Origin: an uncultured Eubacteriales bacterium
GTDB lineage: Bacteria; Bacillota; Clostridia; Lachnospirales; Anaerotignaceae
Assembly (NCBI GenBank): GCA_900546215.1
Contig: URCD01000028.1
Span: forward strand, 1 to 23,352
Direction of reading: 5' to 3'
Length of the DNA: 23,352 nucleotides
In this document: positions 14,327 through 21,443 of the stretch, piece by piece
Layout of the letters: the number at the start of each line of letters is the position of its first letter
How positions within the stretch are numbered: position 1 is the stretch's first letter
Made by a program: the position numbers and the translations under genes
The notes under the pieces: generated by a model
What the model saw: the letters and a program-made list of their open reading frames with translations, nothing else
Databases searched by the model: none
Told to the model about the DNA's origin: nothing

Positions 14327-15634
14327 TTAGGGCAAAACAATCTTATCTCTTTCATCAACGGGCTTTGGGCCGTCCTCGATAAACAGCTTCATCCCAAGCA
14401 TATCATCTGAATAAATCAAGTTAATGTAAAGCCTTCCGTCAAATTCCTTCAGGGCATTCTCATATACGATATCACCGTTTTTCACAATGCTGTTTTGACG
14501 TATCTCATACTCATTATCATTGTAGCTGAAATTTTCTCCGTTGAATACTGCCTGTAGCCCCTCCAGCAGCTCCTTTAACGGAATATACCTTTCGTCGCCC
14601 TCTGTTTTCATATCAATTCCAAAGGGCTTCAAAAGCTCATTACTGTCAACAGGGCTGTAGTCCTCCACATTGTCCAGACTGTATTCAAGCCCGTTTAATA
14701 TAACAGACTTAAACTGGGATAAATCAAGTATCTTATATGCGTCCGCTGTAAAGGAGTACACACTGTAGCCCATATGCTCCTTAACAAGCGACATTGTGCT
14801 TACGTCAAAAAGCTGGTTAAAGGTTTTTGTTTTTCCATCGGTCATTCTGAAATAAACCCCTGTATTGTATATATCCGGCTCCTCGCTGTCGGGAAACGCT
14901 TTATAGAGTATAATTTCCATTGGATTAAGGTTTATGGACGCCGGGCAGTACGGCTGGCCTTTAAGCGTATACTGGACCGTATCAATGTCCGTTTTCAGCT
15001 CCGTATCAATATAATTATTTTCTGTATCCAGGAAATCAAACCACAGCCTTATTTTTTCTCCCTTTGAGACAGAGTTTTCAGCACTGATTGACATTTCCCA
15101 AAAGCTTGTGTCCTCTGTCCTGTACTCTGTCAGCTCACGTCCTCCCCAGCTTCCTATATAATGACCTTCACTGTTTTCAACATAGTTTACATAAGTATCC
15201 CTTATAAGCTCCATTTTACCGTCAGCTATTTCCGCTGCTGCCGCTTTGCTGAGACCCCTGACCGAAATTATCACCTTTGCGCTGTATTCCGTAGAGATTA
15301 TCTTATCAAGAGTAACGCAGTAATTATTATCTGAAACCGTATATTTGGGCGTTTCAACATACTGCTCCAGTTTTTTCGTGTCGCCCTCAAAAAACTGCCT
15401 GAGCAGGTCTATATTTGACATGGCAAATACCGATGTAGCCGTAGCCGCTATAACAGCACACACAAGTGCGGCGCTTTTTAAAAATTTCTGCCTCATATAT
15501 ACCTTCCTTTCCGAAGGGACGGAATTTAGCTTTTCATTTACTATTTTTTTGACGCAGCCGCTGTCTATCTCATAAATATTTCCGTCATAATCCGGCTTTA
15601 AATCCTTTACAAGAGCTCTGAGCCTTCTGTTCAT
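14327..15634 (-). CDS. Putative membrane anti-sigma factor
   Basis: Single-pass membrane protein of 435 residues: a cytoplasmic N-terminal part (1-50), one hydrophobic segment at about 51-71 (FLKSAALVCAVIAATATSVFAM) and a large outer domain. This N-in/C-out plan and the 4-base overlap with an ECF sigma gene suggest an anti-sigma factor that holds the sigma factor at the membrane. No zinc-binding HxxxCxxC motif is seen, so it is not a ZAS-type anti-sigma. The outer part resembles DUF4179-type domains of Clostridial anti-sigma proteins (low certainty). Its last 90 residues (RYIPLKELLEGLQAV...YNDNEYEI) look like a stalk repeat related to copper amine oxidase N-terminal domains. The sensed signal is unknown. 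Confidence 0.7.
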   Translation of the reverse strand: MNRRLRALVKDLKPDYDGNIYEIDSGCVKKIVNEKLNSVPSERKVYMRQKFLKSAALVCAVIAATATSVFAMSNIDLLRQFFEGDTKKLEQYVETPKYTVSDNNYCVTLDKIISTEYSAKVIISVRGLSKAAAAEIADGKMELIRDTYVNYVENSEGHYIGSWGGRELTEYRTEDTSFWEMSISAENSVSKGEKIRLWFDFLDTENNYIDTELKTDIDTVQYTLKGQPYCPASINLNPMEIILYKAFPDSEEPDIYNTGVYFRMTDGKTKTFNQLFDVSTMSLVKEHMGYSVYSFTADAYKILDLSQFKSVILNGLEYSLDNVEDYSPVDSNELLKPFGIDMKTEGDERYIPLKELLEGLQAVFNGENFSYNDNEYEIRQNSIVKNGDIVYENALKEFDGRLYINLIYSDDMLGMKLFIEDGPKPVDERDKIVLP

Positions 15635-16176
15635 AAACGTCCCTCCTTTTCTGATAAAAGCTGCTTAAGCCTTTCCCTGCCGCGCTTAAGCTTTGTTTTG
15701 ACTGTGGAGATATTTATATCCATAGCCTGTGATATTTCCCTAATTTTCTCGTTATTATAGTAATAGCGCAGCATTATCTCGCTGTCAGGCTCCCCCAGGC
15801 TTATTATGTGCCCATAAAGCGTCCTGCCGAACTCATTTTCCACAAGCTCATTTTCCGGACTTTTACAGTCGGAAGCAGTGCTCTCATTTATTTCCGCATG
15901 AATGCTTATCTCACGAAGCTTGTTTTTAGCCTTGTTTCTGGCAATAGCGCCTATGTAGCATCTTAAGCTGCCCTTTTCTTCATTTATATATCCGGCGTTA
16001 TTCCAAAGCGAAATGAAAACGTCGGCTACGGCCTCCTCTATATCCTCTTTGGACATGACCCCGCCGATTATATTGTAAACTATAACATTGACATAGGGCG
16101 AATATATGGCTATGGCCTTTTCCAATGAGCTACGCCTCTGGTTTTTAAGGCCCCTAAGTATCTTTTCCTCGTTCAT
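15631..16176 (-). CDS. ECF-type RNA polymerase sigma-70 factor
   Basis: Sigma factor of 181 residues made of region 2 (about 15-90: AIAIYSPYVNVIVYNIIGG, DIEEAVADVFISLWNN, GSLRCYIGAIARNKAKNKLRE) and region 4 (about 120-175: DSEIMLRYYYNNEKIREISQAMDINISTVKTKLKRGRERLKQLL), without regions 1 and 3, which defines the extracytoplasmic-function group. The ATG at 16176 has GGAGGT 5 bases upstream; the frame is open for 15 more codons but those lack a box. The stop overlaps the anti-sigma-like ATG by 4 bases. A likely self-recognised promoter lies about 50 bases upstream. Confidence 0.92.
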   Translation of the reverse strand: MNEEKILRGLKNQRRSSLEKAIAIYSPYVNVIVYNIIGGVMSKEDIEEAVADVFISLWNNAGYINEEKGSLRCYIGAIARNKAKNKLREISIHAEINESTASDCKSPENELVENEFGRTLYGHIISLGEPDSEIMLRYYYNNEKIREISQAMDINISTVKTKLKRGRERLKQLLSEKEGRL

Positions 16177-16222
16177 TGTGTACCTCCAAAACGGCGCCGT
16201 TATTTCTTTGAATTCAACCATA

Positions 16223-16251
16223 TATACACAGAAATTCCTAAAAAGGTTTCA
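16223..16251 (-). promoter_or_regulatory. Candidate autoregulated ECF promoter
   Basis: On the minus strand TGAAACC (16251-16245) is followed after 16 bases by TGTATA (16228-16223). The AAC core at -35 is the hallmark of ECF-sigma promoters such as sigma-W and sigma-M, and it lies directly before an ECF gene, as expected for autoregulation. The T run of the neighbouring terminator touches the -35. Confidence 0.5.
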
Positions 16252-16281
16252 AAAAAACAAGCCGGAGATAATTTCTCCGGC
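16251..16281 (-). terminator. Intrinsic terminator of the MarR operon
   Basis: Stem GCCGGAGA / TCTCCGGC (16281-16274 with 16268-16261 on the minus strand), 5-base loop, followed by TTGTTTTTTT. It lies about 36 bases after the hydratase-like stop. Confidence 0.85.
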
Positions 16282-16316
16282 CTTTAAATTCCGTACTGCT
16301 CCTCAACAGTATAAAA

Positions 16317-17090
16317 TCATACAAATTTCACCGTAACGCTTCCCAGTCCGCAGAAGCTTGCAGTAAAACAGTCTCCCGCCTGCGCAGGCAGGGCCTGAGT
16401 TAGCGCTCCGGCCAGCACTATGCTGCCTGCCTTCAGTTCAATACCATATACTGATAGGGCGTTTCCAAGCCACGCCACAGCAGCGGCAGGATTTCCCCAC
16501 ACCTCGGCGGTTGTGCCGCTGTTGACAAGTTCTCCGTTCTTTTCCATATTCATTCCTGTCAGCCGCATATCAACATTATGTATCGGCATCATACAGCTTC
16601 CCACTACAAACCTTGCAGATGAGCCATTGTCCGCAATCGTATCCACAAGCTTAATCTGCCAGTCTTTTATACGTGAGTCAACAATCTCTATGGCAGGAAC
16701 CACATAATCCGTGGCATCGTACACATCTGCTATGGTCAATCCTGGACCTTTAAGTGACTTTTTCAGACAAAAGGCTAATTCTCCCTCAACCTTCGGCTGG
16801 TTAAGCTCTTCTACTTTGCATGGCTGTCCCTCAAGCAAAAGCATCGCGTCAGTCAGGTGTCCATAGTCAGGAATATTGACTCCTATCAAATTCTGCATCG
16901 CTCTGCTTGTGAGCCCTATTTTCATACCGACAAGTTTTCTGCCCTTTGCCAGCTCCTTTTCCACATTCATCAGCTGTATGGCATACGCATCGTCCGCTGT
17001 CATTTCAGGATACTTACTGCTGATTGTATCTATTTGAAGAACACTTTTCTCTGCCTCATAAAGGCTGTCGGCAATCTTTATTAAATCCAT
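16317..17090 (-). CDS. 2-keto-4-pentenoate hydratase / fumarylacetoacetate hydrolase family
   Basis: Protein of 257 residues in the MhpD/HpcG group, whose members hydrate 2-hydroxypenta-2,4-dienoate or decarboxylate 2-oxo-hexenedioate with Mg2+ or Mn2+. The metal-binding acids Glu102 and Glu104 (QPKVEGELAF) and Glu135 (PAIEIVDSRI) keep the spacing of the MhpD Glu106/Glu108/Glu139 set. Other family blocks are VGMKIGLTSRAMQ, NGSSARFVVG, WGNPAAAVAWL and GSIVLAGALT. ATG with GGAGG. It follows the NMO-like gene by 25 bases and is last in the MarR-led operon. The usual aerobic meta-cleavage partners are absent, so the substrate in this organism is unclear. Confidence 0.88.
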   Translation of the reverse strand: MDLIKIADSLYEAEKSVLQIDTISSKYPEMTADDAYAIQLMNVEKELAKGRKLVGMKIGLTSRAMQNLIGVNIPDYGHLTDAMLLLEGQPCKVEELNQPKVEGELAFCLKKSLKGPGLTIADVYDATDYVVPAIEIVDSRIKDWQIKLVDTIADNGSSARFVVGSCMMPIHNVDMRLTGMNMEKNGELVNSGTTAEVWGNPAAAVAWLGNALSVYGIELKAGSIVLAGALTQALPAQAGDCFTASFCGLGSVTVKFV

Positions 17091-17115
17091 TTTATTCCTC
17101 CGTTCAAGCTAGATA

Positions 17116-18075
17116 TCAGAGTGAAAGTTTTTTAAGAATTTCCTCAGAGCCTGTAACAATCTCGTCTATTACCTCTCTTACAGTTAAGATTTCCTTTAAT
17201 CTTCCAACAACCTGCCCACAAGGAATTGCTCCGTTTTCCGTATCGCCGCGGTCATAGCATTCCTTTTGTTTCGCACCGCTGGTTACGGAGATAATTTCAT
17301 CCATAGAGGGCGTTCCCTTTTCCATCTCAAGCAAATTTAACATTGCGCTATTTTTAAATGTTCTGTATGGGTTTCTGATTGTACGCTGTACCATTGTAGT
17401 TGAGCGTTCATCAGCGTCTATAAACAGCTTCTTAAAATTATAATGGACAGGGCATTCCTCTGTAGCGACAAACCGTGTTCCAATAACTACGCCTTCCGCC
17501 CCCAAACATCTTGCGGCAAGATAACTTCTGCTGTCGCATATTCCTCCGCCTGCGATGACAGGTACATTTACCGCATCCACAACCGATGGAATTAAAACCA
17601 TTGTGGATACATCGTCGTTTCCGGGGAAGCCGCCGCATTCAAACCCAACTATTGACACTGCATCAACCCCTGCCGCTTCAGCCTTTTTTGCAAAGCGAAC
17701 CGCCGTTGACTTATGTATAACCTTTACTCCGGCCTTTTTAAGCTCAGGTACAAATTCCTTTGGGTCTCTTCCAGCCAGTTCAACTACATCAACCTTTTCC
17801 TCACAGCAGGCTTCTATGAAATCCCATGTGTGCTCCCCCGCCACCTGGATTGGCAGCATGGATATATTGACACAAAAAGCGTTGGGAGTTAGCTCTCTTG
17901 TTTTTCTTATGGAAGCCTTAAGTTCATCCTTTGTTTGATAAAGAGATGAATTTAATGTACCAAGTCCTCCTGCATTTGACACTGCTGAGGCAAACTCAGG
18001 CGTGGCAAGCCACTGTATTCCTCCCTGAATAATGGGGTACTTAATGTTAAACATCTCACATAATTTTGACTTCAT
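17116..18075 (-). CDS. NAD(P)H/FMN-dependent oxidoreductase, nitronate monooxygenase (NPD) family
   Basis: TIM-barrel flavoprotein of 319 residues related to nitronate monooxygenase and FabK. Seen are the N-terminal KYPIIQGGIQWLATPEFASAVSNAGGLGTL, the phosphate-binding VPVIAGGGI and the AEGVVIGTRFVAT block. In the active-site motif, normally GxExGGH or ECAGHPG, this protein reads GFECGGFPGNDD, with Phe150 where the catalytic His is expected. That argues against ordinary nitronate oxidation or FabK activity. An enone reductase or dehydrogenation role on a ring or CoA intermediate, as for IpdC-like relatives, is one possibility (inference). ATG with AAGGAG. Lies between the MarR gene (21 bases) and the hydratase-like gene (25 bases). 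Confidence 0.82.
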   Translation of the reverse strand: MKSKLCEMFNIKYPIIQGGIQWLATPEFASAVSNAGGLGTLNSSLYQTKDELKASIRKTRELTPNAFCVNISMLPIQVAGEHTWDFIEACCEEKVDVVELAGRDPKEFVPELKKAGVKVIHKSTAVRFAKKAEAAGVDAVSIVGFECGGFPGNDDVSTMVLIPSVVDAVNVPVIAGGGICDSRSYLAARCLGAEGVVIGTRFVATEECPVHYNFKKLFIDADERSTTMVQRTIRNPYRTFKNSAMLNLLEMEKGTPSMDEIISVTSGAKQKECYDRGDTENGAIPCGQVVGRLKEILTVREVIDEIVTGSEEILKKLSL

Positions 18076-18096
18076 TTTAGTTTCTCCTTTCGTATG

Positions 18097-18540
18097 TTAT
18101 AAAATGATTTCATTATTGTCTTTAAACTCCTGCAGCTTTATAAGCTTATTCATAAAATCCCACGCCTCGTCTTCCCCGCCAAGGGAATCCACTACCTGCT
18201 TTTGCAGAGAAATCCATTTTGGGCGAACCTCGTCTACTTTTCTTATGCCGTCCTCAGTCAGCGCTATATTCACCTCCCTGCGGTTCTTTCCCTGTTCAGA
18301 ATAAATAAAACCTTTTTCTATTAATGGAGCTAGGGTACGTGTAAGGGTACTCTTATCCAGCTTAACTACATTCGTTAAGTCCTTTATATTTGTCTTGCCG
18401 ATTTCCTTAATGTTCATCATAAGAGAAAACTGCGTCGCAGAAATATCCATTCCCGCAAAATTTCTGTCATAATACGTAGTCATCGCATTGGCCGCTCTCC
18501 TTGTGTTAATGCATAAGCACGGTAAAAACTTCTTGTCCAC
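18097..18540 (-). CDS. MarR family transcriptional regulator
   Basis: Winged-helix DNA-binding repressor of 147 residues. Helices at the ends would form the dimer interface and the DNA-binding part is at about 50-105 (TNIKDLTNVVKLDKSTLTRTLAPLIEKGFIYSEQGKNRREVNIALTEDG), with the wing residues KNRRE typical of MarR. It starts with GTG at 18540 preceded by AAGGAGG. It heads a three-gene operon and two palindromes overlapping its promoter region suggest autoregulation. By family precedent the inducer may be a phenolic or other small aromatic compound, plausibly the substrate of the two downstream enzymes (inference). Three cysteines (two in PCLCI near the N-terminus) could also make it redox-responsive. 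Confidence 0.92.
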   Translation of the reverse strand: MDKKFLPCLCINTRRAANAMTTYYDRNFAGMDISATQFSLMMNIKEIGKTNIKDLTNVVKLDKSTLTRTLAPLIEKGFIYSEQGKNRREVNIALTEDGIRKVDEVRPKWISLQKQVVDSLGGEDEAWDFMNKLIKLQEFKDNNEIIL

Positions 18541-18555
18541 TGTAAGCCCTCCTTT

Positions 18556-18590
18556 ATAGTTGTATATACAACTATTGTATCTACAACTAT
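18556..18590. promoter_or_regulatory. Tandem MarR-type operators
   Basis: Site 1 is a perfect 20-bp palindrome ATAGTTGTATATACAACTAT (18556-18575). Site 2 (18571-18590, minus-strand reading ATAGTTGTAGATACAATAGT) is an imperfect copy, centred 15 bp away and overlapping site 1 by 5 bp. Both lie between the -10 region and the ribosome binding site of the marR gene, where a bound dimer would block transcription. Confidence 0.75.
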
Positions 18591-18617
18591 ATTATACAAT
18601 AATTTGTTTTTTGTCAA
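18591..18617 (-). promoter_or_regulatory. Promoter of the MarR operon
   Basis: Consensus TTGACA (18617-18612) and TATAAT (18596-18591) on the minus strand, 15 bases apart; shifting the -10 two bases to TAATAT gives the usual 17. The operators start immediately downstream. Confidence 0.65.
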
Positions 18618-18634
18618 GCATGTTTTTAAAAAAA

Positions 18635-18673
18635 AGAGACTGATTATAGGTATAAAACCTATAATTAGTCTCT
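18635..18673 (-). terminator. Intrinsic terminator overlapping the end of queH
   Basis: A 16-bp stem (18673-18658 with 18650-18635, one G-T pair) and a 7-base loop, followed on the minus strand by eight T residues. Its 5' arm begins in the last two codons of queH and includes the stop. The plus-strand side also ends in TTTTT. Confidence 0.92.
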
Positions 18674-19270
18674 TTTTGAAAATACACAGCCACAGTAGTT
18701 TTGCCTGAACAGGTTATACTCATCAGACAGCTCTATGGAGCGCTTGTACCCGTTTTTCTTTTTAAAATCCGACGGGAGCCACTTAATTCCGAGGCTTTCG
18801 GCCTCCTCCTCGCCTATGCGGTTTAGGTTTTCGGCGTTTTTAAGCGGGCTTATGGTAAGGGTAGTGCACACATAGTCGGCATTTATTTCCTTAGCGGCCC
18901 TCGCGGCCTCCTTAAGGCGCAGACGGAAGCATTTAAGGCAGCGTTCACCGCCCTCCGGCTCGTCCTCAAGCCCCTTAGCGCAGCTGTAAAATTCCTGCGG
19001 CTCATATCTTCCTTCCATAAACCTGACCTGCGAGCATGACGGCATCTCGGCAATAAGCCTTTTTACCTCGTTAACCCTTTTTACATATTCGCTTTCCGGC
19101 GATATATTGGGATTAAAATAAAACACCGTAATATCAAAATATGCGCTTAAATACTCAAGAACATAGCTGCTGCACGGAGCGCAGCAGCTATGGAGCAAAA
19201 GCCTTGGCTTAGTATCTCCGTTTTTCTCTATTATCCTGTCCAGCTCTTTTTGATAATTGATTTTATTCAT
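18665..19270 (-). CDS. queH: Epoxyqueuosine reductase QueH
   Basis: Protein of 201 residues of the QueH (DUF208) family, the non-cobalamin enzyme that reduces epoxyqueuosine in tRNA to queuosine. The Cys motifs expected for its iron-sulfur cluster and second metal are present: Cys29-Cys30 and Cys33 in HSCCAPCSSYVLEYL, Cys111 and Cys114 in ERCLKCFRLRL, and Cys193/Cys195 in NYCGC. ATG at 19270 shares one base with the proA stop (TAATG), so translation is probably coupled. No other queuosine gene is visible in the window, so it seems to ride in the proline operon. Confidence 0.95.
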   Translation of the reverse strand: MNKINYQKELDRIIEKNGDTKPRLLLHSCCAPCSSYVLEYLSAYFDITVFYFNPNISPESEYVKRVNEVKRLIAEMPSCSQVRFMEGRYEPQEFYSCAKGLEDEPEGGERCLKCFRLRLKEAARAAKEINADYVCTTLTISPLKNAENLNRIGEEEAESLGIKWLPSDFKKKNGYKRSIELSDEYNLFRQNYCGCVFSKRD

Positions 19271-20511
19271 TATCTTATTTGTCCGTTTCCGTAAATAATA
19301 TATTTAGTCGTAGTTATTTCCTTAAGCCCCATCGGTCCCCTCGCATGCAGCTTTTGGGTGCTTATGCCTATCTCCGCACCGAAGCCAAACTGCCCTCCGT
19401 CAGTAAAGCGTGTTGAGGCGTTGACATACACAGCGGCCGCATCTACCTCGTCAAGGAATTTCTGGGCGTTTGTATAGCTTTCCGTAACAATGCACTCTGA
19501 ATGCCTTGTGCCGTATTTTCTTATATGCTCGATTGCCTCATCGACATTTTTAACAACTCTGGCCGATATAATAAGGTCGTTGTATTCCATGCCCCAGTCC
19601 TCGTCAGCCGCTGGTACCGCACCTGCCACATCCACAAAGGCTTTATCGCCCCTTATCTCGACGTTCTTCTCCTTCAGCGCCTTAGAAACCATAGGAATAA
19701 ATTTATCAGCGACAGCCTCATGCACTAGAAGGCTCTCGCAGGCGTTGCAAACGCCGGGTCTCTGCGTTTTGGCGTTTATTACAATAGCGGCCGCCTTTTC
19801 AAGGTCCGCGCTTTCATCCACATAGGTATGACAGTTGCCGGTTCCTGTCTCGATTACAGGCACAGTGCTGTTTTGTACTACAGACTGTATAAGGCCCGCG
19901 CCTCCCCTGGGTATAAGCACGTCGATATAGCCGTTAAGCCTCATCATTTCAGTTGCGGTATCTCTGCTTGTATCCTCCACCATCTGCACAATATCCCTGG
20001 GAAGCCCGATATTTTCAAGTGCCTCCCTGAAAATATTAACAATCGTGGTATTGGAGTTGAACGCTTCCTTACCGCCCCTTAATATCGCAGCGCTTCCGGC
20101 CTTAAGGCACAGGCCGAAGGCATCGGCCGTTACATTTGGCCTTGCCTCAAATATAATACCTATTACGCCCATAGGTACCCTTTTCTTACCGATAATCAGG
20201 CCATTATCGAGGGTCTTCATATACAGCACCTCTCCGATTGGGTCGTCAAGCTTTGCCACATCCCTCAGGCCGTCGGCCATTTCCTTAACCCTGGCCTCAG
20301 TAAGCGTAAGCCTGTCTATAAAGGCGCCCTTTATTCCGTTTTCCACCGCGGCCGAAACGTCCTTTTTATTGGCCTCCAATACTTTTTCAATATTATCCTC
20401 CAGCGCCTTTGCAGAAGCGATAAGCGCCGTATTTTTTTCCGGAGCCTTAAGCCTAGCCAGTACAACCGACGCGTCCTTTGCCTTTTGTCCCATTTCAGTC
20501 AGTTTGCTCAT
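19270..20511 (-). CDS. proA: Gamma-glutamyl phosphate reductase
   Basis: NADPH-dependent enzyme of 413 residues, aldehyde dehydrogenase superfamily, making glutamate-5-semialdehyde, the second step of proline synthesis. The catalytic Cys is Cys255 in QRPGVCNACESLLVH. Other conserved blocks are VPMGVIGIIFEARPNVT, LRGGKEA, VLIPRGGAGLI, and the C-terminal FGFGAEIGISTQKLHARGPMGLKEIT. Full length. The ATG overlaps the stop of the formyl-THF cyclo-ligase gene by 4 bases and the stop overlaps queH by 1 base. The first-step kinase proB lies in the same operon, three genes upstream. Confidence 0.97.
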   Translation of the reverse strand: MSKLTEMGQKAKDASVVLARLKAPEKNTALIASAKALEDNIEKVLEANKKDVSAAVENGIKGAFIDRLTLTEARVKEMADGLRDVAKLDDPIGEVLYMKTLDNGLIIGKKRVPMGVIGIIFEARPNVTADAFGLCLKAGSAAILRGGKEAFNSNTTIVNIFREALENIGLPRDIVQMVEDTSRDTATEMMRLNGYIDVLIPRGGAGLIQSVVQNSTVPVIETGTGNCHTYVDESADLEKAAAIVINAKTQRPGVCNACESLLVHEAVADKFIPMVSKALKEKNVEIRGDKAFVDVAGAVPAADEDWGMEYNDLIISARVVKNVDEAIEHIRKYGTRHSECIVTESYTNAQKFLDEVDAAAVYVNASTRFTDGGQFGFGAEIGISTQKLHARGPMGLKEITTTKYIIYGNGQIR

Positions 20512-21071
20512 ATTATCCCTCCCAGTATCCTTTTTTCAGTTATAATGGTCTTCATTATTTTATCGTGCTTCTCATATGGTATGCTGTCCTTTACCTGTAT
20601 GTCAAAGGCAAGGGCAACGGTATTTTCAATATTATACTTCTCGATATAAGTGTCATAGTAGCCTCCGCCGTAGCCCATACGCCGTCCCAAAACATCAAAA
20701 GCGACGCCCGGCACCACAAGCAGGCTCTCCCTTGATGGAATAACTGCGTCTTTCCTGTCACACTCAGGCTCCAATACACCGAATTTTGTTTTTTTCAGAT
20801 TATCAAGCCCCTTTACAGGGACAAAAAACATCTCCCGGCCCTTTAGCGATATTGGCACAGCCACAGTCTTTTTGTCCTCAAGGGCTTTTTTGATTATATC
20901 AATTGTCGGCGCCTCATTTTTCATGCTTATGTATATAAAAATGCTGCCGGCGTTTTTATAGGCGTCCGAGGATATCAGCTTTTCATATATAGCCCTTCCG
21001 GCTTCCTTTTTCACATTATCGGGTATATTTTTTCTCTCGTCAAGAAATAATTTGCGCAGTTCGTCCTTCAA
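20508..21071 (-). CDS. 5-formyltetrahydrofolate cyclo-ligase
   Basis: Enzyme of 187 residues that converts 5-formyl-THF to 5,10-methenyl-THF with ATP, recycling folate. It has the N-terminal ELRKLFLDERKNI, the substrate site stretch GSIFIYISMKNEAPT, and the family signature PGVAFD (121-126) followed by GRRMGYGGGYYD (129-140). It starts at TTG 21071, with AGGGGTG 7 bases upstream; no ATG is available nearby. That box overlaps the stop of the upstream membrane-protein gene, so translation is probably coupled. There is no obvious metabolic tie to proline, so this appears to be an operon of convenience. Confidence 0.94.
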   Translation of the reverse strand: MKDELRKLFLDERKNIPDNVKKEAGRAIYEKLISSDAYKNAGSIFIYISMKNEAPTIDIIKKALEDKKTVAVPISLKGREMFFVPVKGLDNLKKTKFGVLEPECDRKDAVIPSRESLLVVPGVAFDVLGRRMGYGGGYYDTYIEKYNIENTVALAFDIQVKDSIPYEKHDKIMKTIITEKRILGGII

Positions 21072-21083
21072 GTGCAGTCACCC

Positions 21084-21431
21084 CTAGTAAAGTATTATAT
21101 AATTGCTGACCAGTATAAAAAAGAAAACCCAGAAAAGTATATCCAGTACAAGAAAGACAATGCTGATTATAAGCAGAACCTTGCCATAGCTTTTATAGCC
21201 CTGGGCGTCCTTGTTCATATAAATCCCGCCTACGACCGCGCCTATTATGGCTCCCAGCATATTGAAAAAAATTGCCATAAGCAAAAGAAGCACCTTTGCG
21301 GCTGTCGATGGCTCCTCCCTCGTATTAATGCTCTGGGCGTCCTTCATATAGTCATAGGTATCATAGTTCCTGTTCTCATAGTAATCGTACTTCTTCTCAT
21401 AATAAGGAAGGCCGTTTTTTTCTTCTTCCAT
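21084..21431 (-). CDS. Small membrane protein of unknown function in the proline operon
   Basis: A 115-residue protein not assigned to a family. The first 40 residues are hydrophilic and Tyr-rich (YYEKKYDYYENRNYDTYDYMKD). Two hydrophobic segments follow at about 45-70 (AAKVLLLLMAIFFNMLGAIIGAVVGGIYM) and about 84-112. The Gly-rich first segment and short polar link (NKDAQGYKSYGK) resemble DUF4190-like small membrane proteins, but this is weak. It sits 12 bases after proB and 12 bases before the cyclo-ligase start, with a GGAGG box, so it is very likely a real gene. Nothing shows a role in proline synthesis. Confidence 0.75.
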   Translation of the reverse strand: MEEEKNGLPYYEKKYDYYENRNYDTYDYMKDAQSINTREEPSTAAKVLLLLMAIFFNMLGAIIGAVVGGIYMNKDAQGYKSYGKVLLIISIVFLVLDILFWVFFFILVSNYIILY

Positions 21432-21443
21432 AAAAATCCTCCT

